A stretch of DNA of 6,269 bases from Pseudodesulfovibrio sp. (GCA_022712815.1 JAFLJW010000082.1:1-6269); one strand, 5' to 3'. Shown: positions 1-5,900, counted from the first letter of the stretch. The notes: generated from the letters alone by a model not told the origin. Numbers and translations: made by a program.

Positions 1-1147
1 GTCTCCTTCTGACAACCCCTACCCTCGTAAAGAGATGGTCTGGGCGCAGTGGGGACTCAAGGACCGCCTGGTCAATGATATCGACATCTGGCTCTGCCAC
101 AACTGCGGCACATGTTCCGACCTGTGCCCCCGTGGTGCCAAACCGGGCGACATGCTGGCTGCCCTGCGCAACATGGCTTACCGCAATCTGGCTCCCCTGC
201 CGATCATCGGCAAGTGGATGTCCAGTTCCGCAGGCATGATCCCGCTGGCAGCCATCCCGGCTCTGCTTTACGGCATCATCTGGGTCATCATGGCTGGCAA
301 GACCGGCTCCTTCCTGCCCCGGTTCGAGTTCGTGGATCACGCATGGGTTCCCTCCGCTGATGGCATCATCGCCTTTGGCGGCCTGTTCCCCGGTGATTTC
401 ACCATCGACCCGATCTTCATGGGGGTTTTTGTCTTCATGATGTGGGGCTTCTATGCAGGTGTCCGCAACATGCTCAAAGCCTTTGAAGCACAGCCCAAGA
501 CCTTTATCGTGGGCCGCAAGGATGCTCCGAGTATGATTCGTGCCCTGATCGATACTGTTCAGTACGAGATTCTGCAACACACTCAGTTCATGGATTGCAA
601 CGACGAAGACGCCGATGTACTCGACGTGAAACGCGCATCCGGTCACCGTTACCTGATGTTCGCATTCATCGCGCTGATGGTCGTCACCGGCACCGTGGCC
701 ACAGGTCACTGGGGCGGCTGGCTGCTCAACGCCTTGGGCATGCATGATCTGGGTGGCATTCTGTCCGCCATTGGTCATACCCCGATGCCGCTGTGGCACC
801 CGGTCAAGCTGCTCGCCTTTGGCGGAGCCGGCCTTGGTGTATGGGGCCTCGTTTCATTGACCAATCGCCGGGTGAATCTGGACCAGGAAAAGCAGTCCTC
901 CAGCTGGTATGACTGGTACCTGATCACTTTGATCTGGATCATCTTCCTGACTGGTATTCTCGCATTACTCTGCCGCCTCGCGAATGCCGCCGTTTTGGCC
1001 TACCCGGTGTACTACGTGCACTTGATCGCGGTTTTTATGATGCTCGCATACCTGCCGTGGTCCAAGTTGGGTCACCTGGTTTATCGTACTGTGGCACTGT
1101 CCTACGCCAAGAAGATTGGCCGCATCCCCATGGGCGCTGACAAATAG
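1..1147 (+). CDS. qmoC: QmoC, membrane subunit of the quinone-interacting oxidoreductase (5' partial)
   Basis: QmoC anchors the QmoABC complex in the cytoplasmic membrane and links the menaquinone pool to APS reductase in dissimilatory sulfate reduction. The gene enters from the left edge: the first full codon is at base 2, and the frame reads SPSDNPYPRKE before the Met codon at 35. That Met is therefore internal, and the first iron-sulfur motif lies outside the window. Counting from that Met, residues 21-32 carry a second [4Fe-4S] motif, CHNCGTCSDLCP (HdrC-like). A NarI/HdrE-like cytochrome b domain follows, with about six membrane spans near residues 68-87, 124-146, 205-224, 257-276, 294-313 and 323-341. 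His204, His255, His329 and His347 are candidate heme b ligands. The HdrC-cytochrome b fusion is diagnostic of QmoC. The gene ends with TAG, 51 bases before the next gene, most likely in the same operon. Confidence 0.95.
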   Translation, partial: SPSDNPYPRKEMVWAQWGLKDRLVNDIDIWLCHNCGTCSDLCPRGAKPGDMLAALRNMAYRNLAPLPIIGKWMSSSAGMIPLAAIPALLYGIIWVIMAGKTGSFLPRFEFVDHAWVPSADGIIAFGGLFPGDFTIDPIFMGVFVFMMWGFYAGVRNMLKAFEAQPKTFIVGRKDAPSMIRALIDTVQYEILQHTQFMDCNDEDADVLDVKRASGHRYLMFAFIALMVVTGTVATGHWGGWLLNALGMHDLGGILSAIGHTPMPLWHPVKLLAFGGAGLGVWGLVSLTNRRVNLDQEKQSSSWYDWYLITLIWIIFLTGILALLCRLANAAVLAYPVYYVHLIAVFMMLAYLPWSKLGHLVYRTVALSYAKKIGRIPMGADK

Positions 1148-1185
1148 TCACCCTTGGTGAACATACTAAAGAAGCTTACTTAATT

Positions 1186-1192
1186 AAGGAGG
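1186..1192 (+). promoter_or_regulatory. Shine-Dalgarno site of the qmoD-like gene
   Basis: AAGGAGG, a near-perfect complement to the 16S rRNA 3' end, lies six bases before ATG 1199 and fixes that start. Its strength suggests that the distal gene is translated well on its own rather than by coupling to qmoC. No promoter is evident in the 51-base gap, so the gene is probably read from the qmo promoter. Confidence 0.85.
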
Positions 1193-1198
1193 CATCAA

Positions 1199-1858
1199 AT
1201 GGCTGAAGCTAAGGTTTACCCCATGAACGCGTTTGTGTCTGTTCTTCGCGGCGATGTCGCGGATCAGGCTCAGCTCGATATGCTGGCTTACATCACTGGA
1301 ACTGAGACCATGGAAGCAGATGTTGCTCCCGTTGCTCAGGCCCTGTCCAAAGCCTGGATCTACGAACAGGAACCCGATCTGACCAAGTACGCTGAAGGCG
1401 ACATCGTCAAACTCGGCAATCAGGTCAAGATCTCAGCTCTGCCCGAGGCAGAAGCTGTCAAGGCCAAGGCTGTCATGGACATCCTCGGTGCTCTGAAAGC
1501 AGAAAATGCTGCTCTGAAAGCTGAGGTCGAGACCCTGACCGCTGACAAGGCTGATCTTGCCGCCAAGATCGCTCCTCTGGAAGCTCAGGCCAAGGTCGTC
1601 GAGACCCAGAATGCCGCTGGCGAGGCGAAAGTCACCATGGCTTCCTCCAAGCTGGACGAGATGTCCAAGAAGCTCACAGACCTGATGGCGGAAGTCGACA
1701 AGGTCAAGAGCCAGGGCGTTGTGGTCGCCGGTGTTGCCGGTGACGGAGCAGCCGCTCCTGCTGCCGATGGCGCCCTCTCTGACGGCCCGGTCGTCGGTGG
1801 CGAGCCCGAAGCTGACTTCGGACTCGGCGGAGATGCATTCGGCGGCGATACCTGGTAG
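1199..1858 (+). CDS. qmoD: QmoD-like protein, promoter-distal gene of the qmo operon, coiled coil with Gly/Asp-rich tail
   Basis: The symbol rests mainly on position: in Desulfovibrio vulgaris a conserved gene of unknown mechanism (qmoD, DVU0851) follows qmoABC. The product has 219 residues, with no signal peptide, membrane span or cysteine motif, so it should be cytoplasmic. Three parts are visible. Residues 1-80 form a compact acidic N-terminal region beginning MAEAKVYPMNAFVSVLRGD. Residues about 83-172 are rich in Ala, Lys, Glu and Leu with heptad spacing (for example ALKAENAALKAEVETL), indicating a long coiled coil. Residues 173-219 are a low-complexity Gly/Ala/Asp tail ending FGGDTW, probably disordered. 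This layout suggests a binding or assembly role near the Qmo or APS reductase complex, but that is inference. Codon use matches qmoC. A terminator begins directly after the stop. Confidence 0.75.
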   Translation: MAEAKVYPMNAFVSVLRGDVADQAQLDMLAYITGTETMEADVAPVAQALSKAWIYEQEPDLTKYAEGDIVKLGNQVKISALPEAEAVKAKAVMDILGALKAENAALKAEVETLTADKADLAAKIAPLEAQAKVVETQNAAGEAKVTMASSKLDEMSKKLTDLMAEVDKVKSQGVVVAGVAGDGAAAPAADGALSDGPVVGGEPEADFGLGGDAFGGDTW

Positions 1859-1932
1859 CCCCGAATTCCCAAAAAATAAAAAAGGCCTTGCACTTTGGTG
1901 CGAGGCCTTTTTTATTTTTTGGGAATTCGGGG
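1859..1932. terminator. Long bidirectional intrinsic terminator after the qmo operon
   Basis: Two 35-base arms (1859-1893 and 1898-1932) pair along their whole length with a single G-U wobble (1889 with 1902) around a TTTG loop. The core is a GC-rich stem (AGGCC...GGCCT) flanked by A6TA6 and T6AT6, so the 3' side of the core supplies a U-tract on either strand. The outer arms add a pairing block containing GAATTC. The left arm starts at the base after the qmoD stop codon, so a terminating ribosome would cover its base. It ends the qmo operon and could also stop transcription entering from the right. Confidence 0.93.
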
Positions 1933-1937
1933 GACCC

Positions 1938-2057
1938 GGCTTGCGATAGCGGCGCATCTGCTTCGTTGCCAGCCGCAAGCCAATCCTCGACGTAGCTAGG
2001 CTACGCCTCCGGTTGTCTTGAGGCTGTCGCCTCGCAGCTCCACCACTCTCGCAAGCC
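1938..2057. repeat. 120-base imperfect palindromic intergenic element (REP-like)
   Basis: The element reads much the same on both strands. It opens with GGCTTGCGA (1938-1946) and closes with the exact complement TCGCAAGCC (2049-2057). The centre is a perfect CGTAGC-TAG-GCTACG hairpin (1991-2005), and the intervening sequence also matches across the axis with substitutions. The left half can fold alone as well, because CGCAAGCC at 1974-1981 is a second complement of 1938-1945, so alternative structures compete. Size, symmetry and location just beyond a terminator resemble dispersed palindromic repeats of proteobacterial genomes. Copy number cannot be seen here, and no transposase or target-site duplication is evident. 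Confidence 0.7.
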
Positions 2058-2079
2058 TCACGTGGTCGGGGAGGGGAAA

Positions 2080-2171
2080 GAGACACGGCGCGTTGCTGGT
2101 GTCTTTGTCGGCAGCCTTTGGCCTGGATGAACTGGCTGGGAGGGAGACACGGTACTTTGTTGGTGTCTTTG
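2080..2171. repeat. Two direct copies of a 28-base hairpin repeat
   Basis: Copies at 2080-2107 and 2144-2171 agree at 24 of 28 positions. Both begin GAGACACGG and end TGGTGTCTTTG. Each is also an inverted repeat, since AGACAC at the left pairs with GTGTCT at the right, giving a small stem-loop. The changes between copies all fall in the loop region, which is what selection or templating on the stem would leave. A 36-base spacer separates them. Two copies with one spacer are too few for a CRISPR array, and the stem-loops are not followed by a strong U-tract. Function is unknown. Confidence 0.65.
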
Positions 2172-2396
2172 GGAGTGGGTGGGGCTTGTTTTGGATTCCA
2201 GAGGGGTGTCCTTTGATGGTGGGGAAAGCTCTTGAGAATTCCACCAGAGGTGGTTTTAAAATTGTATTGTTCTACAGCATTTTACTCTTTAAACAGACTC
2301 AATCCAGAATTCTTTGCGTGAAAAAAGAAATTAATGCTCACCTTGTTTCGTGCGAATGCACAGACAAAAAGTTTAGGGAAAAGGAAGGGATGGGGT
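2172..2396. other. Non-coding stretch without a recognisable gene
   Basis: No frame here has a credible start, ribosome binding site and codon pattern together. A short stem CCACC/GGTGG (2241-2253) followed by four T could be a weak terminator on the + strand. The sequence then turns AT-rich (about 2254-2340) and finally purine-rich on the + strand (about 2365-2420). No tRNA cloverleaf, riboswitch core or insertion-sequence end was recognised. Confidence 0.5.
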
Positions 2397-2452
2397 CTGG
2401 GGAAGGGGAGGAAAGACCCCTTCTCAAAGGGGTTTTTCCTCCCCTTCCCCAG
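2397..2452. terminator. Long terminator-like hairpin 3' of the exonuclease gene
   Basis: Arms 2397-2422 and 2427-2452 pair over 26 positions with one G-U wobble around a CTCA loop. The inner stem is CCCCTT/AAGGGG followed by TTTTT on the + strand; on the - strand the equivalent run is interrupted (TCTTT). It lies 20 bases beyond the stop of the - strand exonuclease gene and is its likely transcription end, while the better U-tract faces transcripts coming from the left. The long outer purine/pyrimidine arms are more than a minimal terminator needs. Confidence 0.75.
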
Positions 2453-2472
2453 CCGCCGGAGGCATAATTGTT

Positions 2473-3240
2473 CTAGATATTTATTTCGATGCCTATTGGG
2501 CAGTGATCAGATCCCATGATGTCGGGTTCGATCCAGGCCCGGACGACCTTGTCTTTGAGTTCGTCTGAGACGAAGAAGTAGTCGATGCGCCATCCGGCGT
2601 TGTTTTTTCGGGCATTGAAGCGGTAGGACCACCATGAGTAATGGTGCGGGCCATCCTCGAACAGGCGGAAGGTGTCCACGTAGCCGTGGGCGATGAGTTT
2701 GTCGAGCCAGGCGCGTTCGCTTGGCAGGAAACCGGACCGCTCGGCGTTTGCCTTGGGATTTTTGAGGTCGATCTCGGTATGGGCGGTGTTGAAATCGCCG
2801 CCAACTATGATGGGTTTGGTTTTGCGCAGCTTTTCGGCGTGGGCGAGAAAGGCATCGTAAAAGCCCATCTTGAAATCGAGCCGCTCGTCACTCATCTGTC
2901 CATTCGGGAAATAGATGTTGAAGAGATGAAAATCTGGGTATTCGAGATGGAGCACGCGACCTTCACTCTGATACCGTTCATCCGGCAGGCCGGTGGTGAC
3001 CTTTAGCGGTTCCGGGTTGGTGAAGCAGGCCACGCCGGAATACCCTTTTTTGCCCTTGGACCAGTTCCAGTAGTGGTTGGAAAAGGAATCCGGCTCACGA
3101 TTGTCATCGTCTATCTGGTCCGGGTGCGCCTTGGTTTCCTGAAGCATGACCACGTCACCCCCGCAGCCATCCAGCCAGTCGCGGAAGTCCTTCTTGATCA
3201 CGGCCCGGTAGCCGTTGACGTTCCATGAATAAATAATCAT
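2473..3240 (-). CDS. xth: Exodeoxyribonuclease III (Xth/ExoA family AP endonuclease)
   Basis: The 255-residue product belongs to the endonuclease/exonuclease/phosphatase fold family. These enzymes cut DNA at abasic sites and remove 3'-blocked nucleotides during base excision repair, using a divalent metal. All expected motifs are present in order: WNVNG with Asn7; LQETK with metal-binding Glu35; NIYFPNG with catalytic Tyr110; GGDFNTAH with Asp149 and Asn151; GWRIDYFFVS with Asp220; and a final GSDHCP with the Asp245-His246 pair. Length is normal for the family and no key residue is missing. The start is fixed by MIIYSWNVNGYR, which places Asn7 as usual. The upstream ribosome site is weak (AGAGAG). 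Its 5' end lies only 43 bases from the divergent SGNH gene, so promoter elements of the two must be interleaved. It is probably transcribed alone. Confidence 0.96.
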   Translation of the reverse strand: MIIYSWNVNGYRAVIKKDFRDWLDGCGGDVVMLQETKAHPDQIDDDNREPDSFSNHYWNWSKGKKGYSGVACFTNPEPLKVTTGLPDERYQSEGRVLHLEYPDFHLFNIYFPNGQMSDERLDFKMGFYDAFLAHAEKLRKTKPIIVGGDFNTAHTEIDLKNPKANAERSGFLPSERAWLDKLIAHGYVDTFRLFEDGPHHYSWWSYRFNARKNNAGWRIDYFFVSDELKDKVVRAWIEPDIMGSDHCPIGIEINI

Positions 3241-3283
3241 AATCTTTTGCTCTCTATAAAATGGTCATTTCTAGAAGGATGTA

Positions 3284-4402
3284 ATGAAAAAACCTATCCG
3301 TCAGTTGTTCATAAATCTCGGTGTGACTTTTGTCACTCTGGTTGTGCTCGGTTGTTTTTTTGAATTCATTATTTTTGAATACATCTTGAAAGCCTCTGAA
3401 TTCCCAACGCTGGAGTCCGGTGGTTCTGTGATCAAGTATCAACCTGACCAAGAGGGCGTATTCCGGGTGCGAGATGAGATCGCTGCAGAGTTTACCATTA
3501 ATCACAATGGGTGGAATTCCTTCAGAAAGGGGTATGTTTTTGAAAAAAGCAAACCACGGATTGCCATCATAGGGGATTCCTTTCTCGAAGCACTTCAGGT
3601 TGATTCCGATGCCAGTATTGCTGAAAGGCTGGAAGAGTTTGGCCAAGGGGCTTATGAAGTCTATCGATTTGGAATCAGCGGTGCGCCACTCTCTCATTAT
3701 TTGCATATGTTGCGAGAAGAAGTCGTTAGATTCGAACCCGATCTCGTTATCTTCAATCTGGTTCATAACGACTTTAATGAGTCTTACGATTTTATGTCAG
3801 GGGTTTACTCCAGTTCTTTTCTCAAACTGAAGATGGATGGAAGTCGTGTCGTTGAAGAAATCCATCCGTCTCAATATTCACCAAGGTGGTATGCCCCGAT
3901 TCGTCGAAGTAATACTTGGAGGTATCTTGCCGGAAGGCAGCAGATACGATTTCAGAGTCTGCGGAACCTGATTCTTGGCAAAAAAACAGTACAACCCAAG
4001 TATCAGGCCAATATCAACACTGCTTCTCTTGAGAATAAAAAAGAGAAAAATTTGGCCGCCACCGAATATGTTTTCGAGCAGGCAAAGAAATTTTGCAAAC
4101 AGAGTGGTGCACAGCTCATAGTCGTGATGGATGGGGTTAGGCAGCTTATCTACGAGAAATCGGAAGGACCGTTTGATCGGGCAAAAGGAGCACTTGTATT
4201 AAATGATATAGTTTTTATTGCTGCCAGGAATTCAGAAATTACGTACATTGACCTTCACGATATTTTTGCCCGCCATTATCGCAGATATCGGCAAAAGTTT
4301 GAATTCAGTTATGATGGACATTGGAATGAATTGGGGCACGAGATAGCAGCACAAGCCATCTATGATGTCATCCGTGCGCAACCTTCATTGCTCGGACAAT
4401 AA
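3284..4402 (+). CDS. Membrane-anchored SGNH/GDSL-type hydrolase or acyltransferase-like protein
   Basis: The 372-residue product has a short basic N-terminus (MKKPIRQ), a hydrophobic span at about 8-35, and a soluble domain expected outside the cytoplasmic membrane. A VLGC sequence ending at Cys24 resembles a lipobox, but the hydrophobic stretch continues past it, so a membrane anchor is more likely. SGNH blocks follow: IAIIGDSF with nucleophile Ser99; FGISGAP with Gly133; LVHNDF with Asn162; and DGHWNELGH with Asp344 and His346. NHNGW before block I resembles the N-x-x-G(F/W) lead-in of AlgX/AlgJ-like polysaccharide acetylation proteins. Substrate is unknown: polysaccharide or cell-wall O-acylation or deacylation is inferred, and no MBOAT partner is in view. 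AAGGA at 3275-3279 supports the start. The gene is distinctly more AT-rich than its neighbours, a possible sign of transfer. Confidence 0.85.
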   Translation: MKKPIRQLFINLGVTFVTLVVLGCFFEFIIFEYILKASEFPTLESGGSVIKYQPDQEGVFRVRDEIAAEFTINHNGWNSFRKGYVFEKSKPRIAIIGDSFLEALQVDSDASIAERLEEFGQGAYEVYRFGISGAPLSHYLHMLREEVVRFEPDLVIFNLVHNDFNESYDFMSGVYSSSFLKLKMDGSRVVEEIHPSQYSPRWYAPIRRSNTWRYLAGRQQIRFQSLRNLILGKKTVQPKYQANINTASLENKKEKNLAATEYVFEQAKKFCKQSGAQLIVVMDGVRQLIYEKSEGPFDRAKGALVLNDIVFIAARNSEITYIDLHDIFARHYRRYRQKFEFSYDGHWNELGHEIAAQAIYDVIRAQPSLLGQ

Positions 4403-4403
4403 A

Positions 4404-4435
4404 AAAAGCTGAAACGGGCATCCGTTTCAGCTTTT
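4404..4435. terminator. Bidirectional terminator between convergent genes
   Basis: A perfect 14-base-pair stem (4404-4417 with 4422-4435) encloses the loop GCAT. On the + strand it ends in TTTT, two bases after the SGNH stop codon. On the - strand it is followed by an uninterrupted run of seven T, making it the stronger terminator for the small gene at 4461-4550. It serves both convergent transcripts. Confidence 0.92.
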
Positions 4436-4460
4436 AGCCGTTTTGATCGCGGCAGAAAAT

Positions 4461-4550
4461 CTACCTTTCGTTGGGAGAGCTGACTTTGATCATCACCAGA
4501 GTGGAGATGGTCATGAACAGACCCAGGAAAAACCAGAAATAACCTTCCAT
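4461..4550 (-). CDS. Small single-span membrane peptide of 29 residues, unrecognised
   Basis: The frame runs ATG (4550-4548) to TAG (4463-4461). The peptide begins MEGYFWFFLGLF, stays hydrophobic to about residue 21 (six aromatics by residue 12), then turns polar with Lys22 and ends SSPNER. A single membrane span is predicted, with the acidic N-terminus outside and the basic C-terminus in the cytoplasm by the positive-inside rule. Support as a gene is unusually full: a strong ribosome site, a consensus extended -10 promoter and a terminator with seven T, giving a transcript of about 180 bases. I do not recognise the family. In size and layout it resembles small subunits of membrane complexes such as CydX or KdpF, but no such operon is here. 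A toxin-like peptide or a regulatory RNA with an incidental frame are alternatives. Confidence 0.72.
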   Translation of the reverse strand: MEGYFWFFLGLFMTISTLVMIKVSSPNER

Positions 4551-4558
4551 AATCTCAT

Positions 4559-4565
4559 CCTCCGT
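4559..4565 (-). promoter_or_regulatory. Shine-Dalgarno site of the 29-residue peptide gene
   Basis: Read on the - strand this is ACGGAGG, with GGAGG eight bases before ATG 4550. That near-ideal strength and spacing is the main reason for treating this very short frame as translated. Confidence 0.78.
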
Positions 4566-4584
4566 AAAATTCGTTTGAGGGCTA

Positions 4585-4613
4585 ATTATAGCAAAATCTT
4601 TTGGGGATGGGAA
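4585..4613 (-). promoter_or_regulatory. Sigma-70-type promoter with extended -10 for the small peptide gene
   Basis: On the - strand TGCTATAAT gives a perfect -10 hexamer (4590-4585) with the extended TG element one base upstream. A partial -35, TTCCCA (4613-4608, four of six consensus bases), sits 17 bases away. Predicted transcription start is near 4578, leaving a leader of about 28 bases before the ATG. The -35 overlaps GGAAGG (4610-4615 on +), a possible ribosome site for an upstream start of the divergent flavoprotein gene. Confidence 0.75.
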
Positions 4614-4680
4614 GGCGGATTTGTTTCAGATGCATTTGTTCACTGGCGGGTCGTCGGCTTCCTTGCTAGTGTCACGCACT

Positions 4681-5859
4681 ATGTCTGAATCAAAAAAATA
4701 CGATATCATTATTCTCGGAGCCGGTGCTTCCGGCCTTTACTGCGCCATGCATGCGGCCAGTCGCGGTCGCAAGGTCGTGGTCATTGACCACGGTGGCAAA
4801 CCGGCTCGCAAGGTTCGCGTTTCCGGCGGCGGCATGTGCAACTTCACCAATCTGCATGTCACGCCGGACAACTATATCTGCTCCAACCCTCATTTCGTGA
4901 AGTCCGCTCTGGCTCGGTTCTCCCCGTGGGATGTCGTCGGCTTTCTGGCCGAGAACGGTATCTCTTACGAAGAACGTGAGCATGGGCAGTTGTTTACCGA
5001 ACAGGGAGCTGGCCGGGTGGCGGGTGCCCTTGTTGCCCGGAGCCGGCGGGCCGGGGCGGAATTGCTGCTTGGCCGGACAATAGAATCGGTTTCCGGCACA
5101 GGGCCGTTTTCCGTGGATACCGGCGGAGAAATCCTGAAAGCCGACAAGCTGGTCGTCGCGCTCGGCGGACCATCATGGGCGCAGGTGGGGGCGACCGATC
5201 TCGGATTCCGGCTCGCCAAACAATATGAGTTGTCCATTGTCAGGCCGCGTCCCGGTCTGGTGCCACTGGTTCTGGCAAAGAATGAAAAGGACATCTGCCG
5301 CGAACTGACGGGCAATGCCTTGCCGGTCACCATCGAATGTAACGGCGTCCGGTTCACCGATCCGCTCCTCTTTACCCACAAGGGAATCTCTGGCCCGGCC
5401 ACGCTCCAGATATCTTCATATTGGCGTGATAATCAGCCCGTGGTCATCGACTTTCTGCCCGGTCAGTCCCTGAGCGGGTACATTGAGGAAAACCGCTCTT
5501 CCAATGTGCAGTTCAAGAATCTGCTTTCGCGCATCCTGCCCAAACGGCTGCCAGAATTGATTTTGTCGCAGGCCTTGGCCGAGGCATCGGTCAGTCAGTT
5601 GACCAAACAGCAGATCGAGGTGGCGGAAAACCGGATTCACCGGTTCAGCGTCGTGCCTACCAATACCGAAGGGTATGCCAAGGCCGAGGTTGTCGTGGGT
5701 GGGGTGGATACGAATTCTGTTTCATCCAAGACCATGGAGTGTAAGGATGTGCCGGGTCTGCACGTGATAGGGGAAGCCCTGGACGTCACCGGTCATTTGG
5801 GCGGGTTCAACCTGCATTGGGCGTTTGCTTCGGGGGCGGCCTGTGGGGATGAATTGTAA
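4681..5859 (+). CDS. HI0933/BaiN-like FAD-dependent oxidoreductase
   Basis: The 392-residue product is a flavoprotein of the HI0933-like family (BaiN/RdsA or aminoacetone oxidase-like in databases), whose physiological substrates are mostly unknown. Numbered from this start: GAGASG at 13-18 is the Rossmann dinucleotide-binding loop, with Asp36 ending the second strand to bind the ribose. ARKVRVSGGGMCNFTN (42-57) is the family signature. LVVALGGPSWAQVGATD and LFTHKGISGPA follow mid-protein. The C-terminal GEALDVTGHLGGFN (364-377) closes the FAD site. Length is typical and no motif is broken. No membrane span, so cytoplasmic. The start is chosen because MSESKKYDIIILGAG fits family N-termini, yet it lacks a ribosome site. 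In-frame ATG 4630 and TTG 4621 are alternatives, the latter with GGAAGG five bases upstream. No partner gene is adjacent. Confidence 0.9.
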   Translation: MSESKKYDIIILGAGASGLYCAMHAASRGRKVVVIDHGGKPARKVRVSGGGMCNFTNLHVTPDNYICSNPHFVKSALARFSPWDVVGFLAENGISYEEREHGQLFTEQGAGRVAGALVARSRRAGAELLLGRTIESVSGTGPFSVDTGGEILKADKLVVALGGPSWAQVGATDLGFRLAKQYELSIVRPRPGLVPLVLAKNEKDICRELTGNALPVTIECNGVRFTDPLLFTHKGISGPATLQISSYWRDNQPVVIDFLPGQSLSGYIEENRSSNVQFKNLLSRILPKRLPELILSQALAEASVSQLTKQQIEVAENRIHRFSVVPTNTEGYAKAEVVVGGVDTNSVSSKTMECKDVPGLHVIGEALDVTGHLGGFNLHWAFASGAACGDEL

Positions 5860-5900
5860 TTGCGCGCTGTGAAGGGGCTTTGCCTTTCACGGCATGATCA

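Noticed and set aside
35..37. ATG at 35 as the qmoC start
   Set aside because: The frame is open to the left edge and the upstream codons (SPSDNPYPRKE) match the known QmoC sequence pattern between its two iron-sulfur motifs; starting here would drop the first cluster.
1433..2086. Open frame of 217 codons on - opposite the qmoD-like gene
   Set aside because: It reads antisense through qmoD, the terminator and the palindrome. The + frame has the strong ribosome site, operon position and coiled-coil pattern, so this is a shadow.
2080..2171. CRISPR array
   Set aside because: Only two repeats and one spacer, repeats differ in the middle, and no cas gene is present.
2018..2467. Open frame of 149 codons on + through the intergenic region
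   Set aside because: It begins with TTG inside the palindromic repeat with no ribosome site, crosses the 28-base hairpin repeats and runs through the terminator hairpin; composition is not protein-like. Repeat-derived open frame.
2641..3006. Open frame of 121 codons on + opposite the exonuclease gene
   Set aside because: It is the antisense of a fully conserved exonuclease III sequence and has no start signals.
3255..3260. TATAAA as the -10 of the SGNH gene
   Set aside because: The hexamer is close to consensus, but no acceptable -35 lies 16-18 bases upstream, and the 43-base divergent gap is AT-rich enough to give it by chance.
4443..4688. Open frame of 81 codons on + between the SGNH gene and the flavoprotein
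   Set aside because: No ribosome site, unlike any protein family, and it lies antisense to the small peptide unit whose signals are much better.
4965..5402. Open frames on - opposite the flavoprotein gene
   Set aside because: Arg/Pro/Ser-rich products typical of antisense frames in high-GC genes; the + frame has all family motifs.
5869..5890. Terminator between the flavoprotein gene and livF
   Set aside because: GTGAAGG/CCTTTCAC gives only a short bulged stem without a U-tract on either strand.
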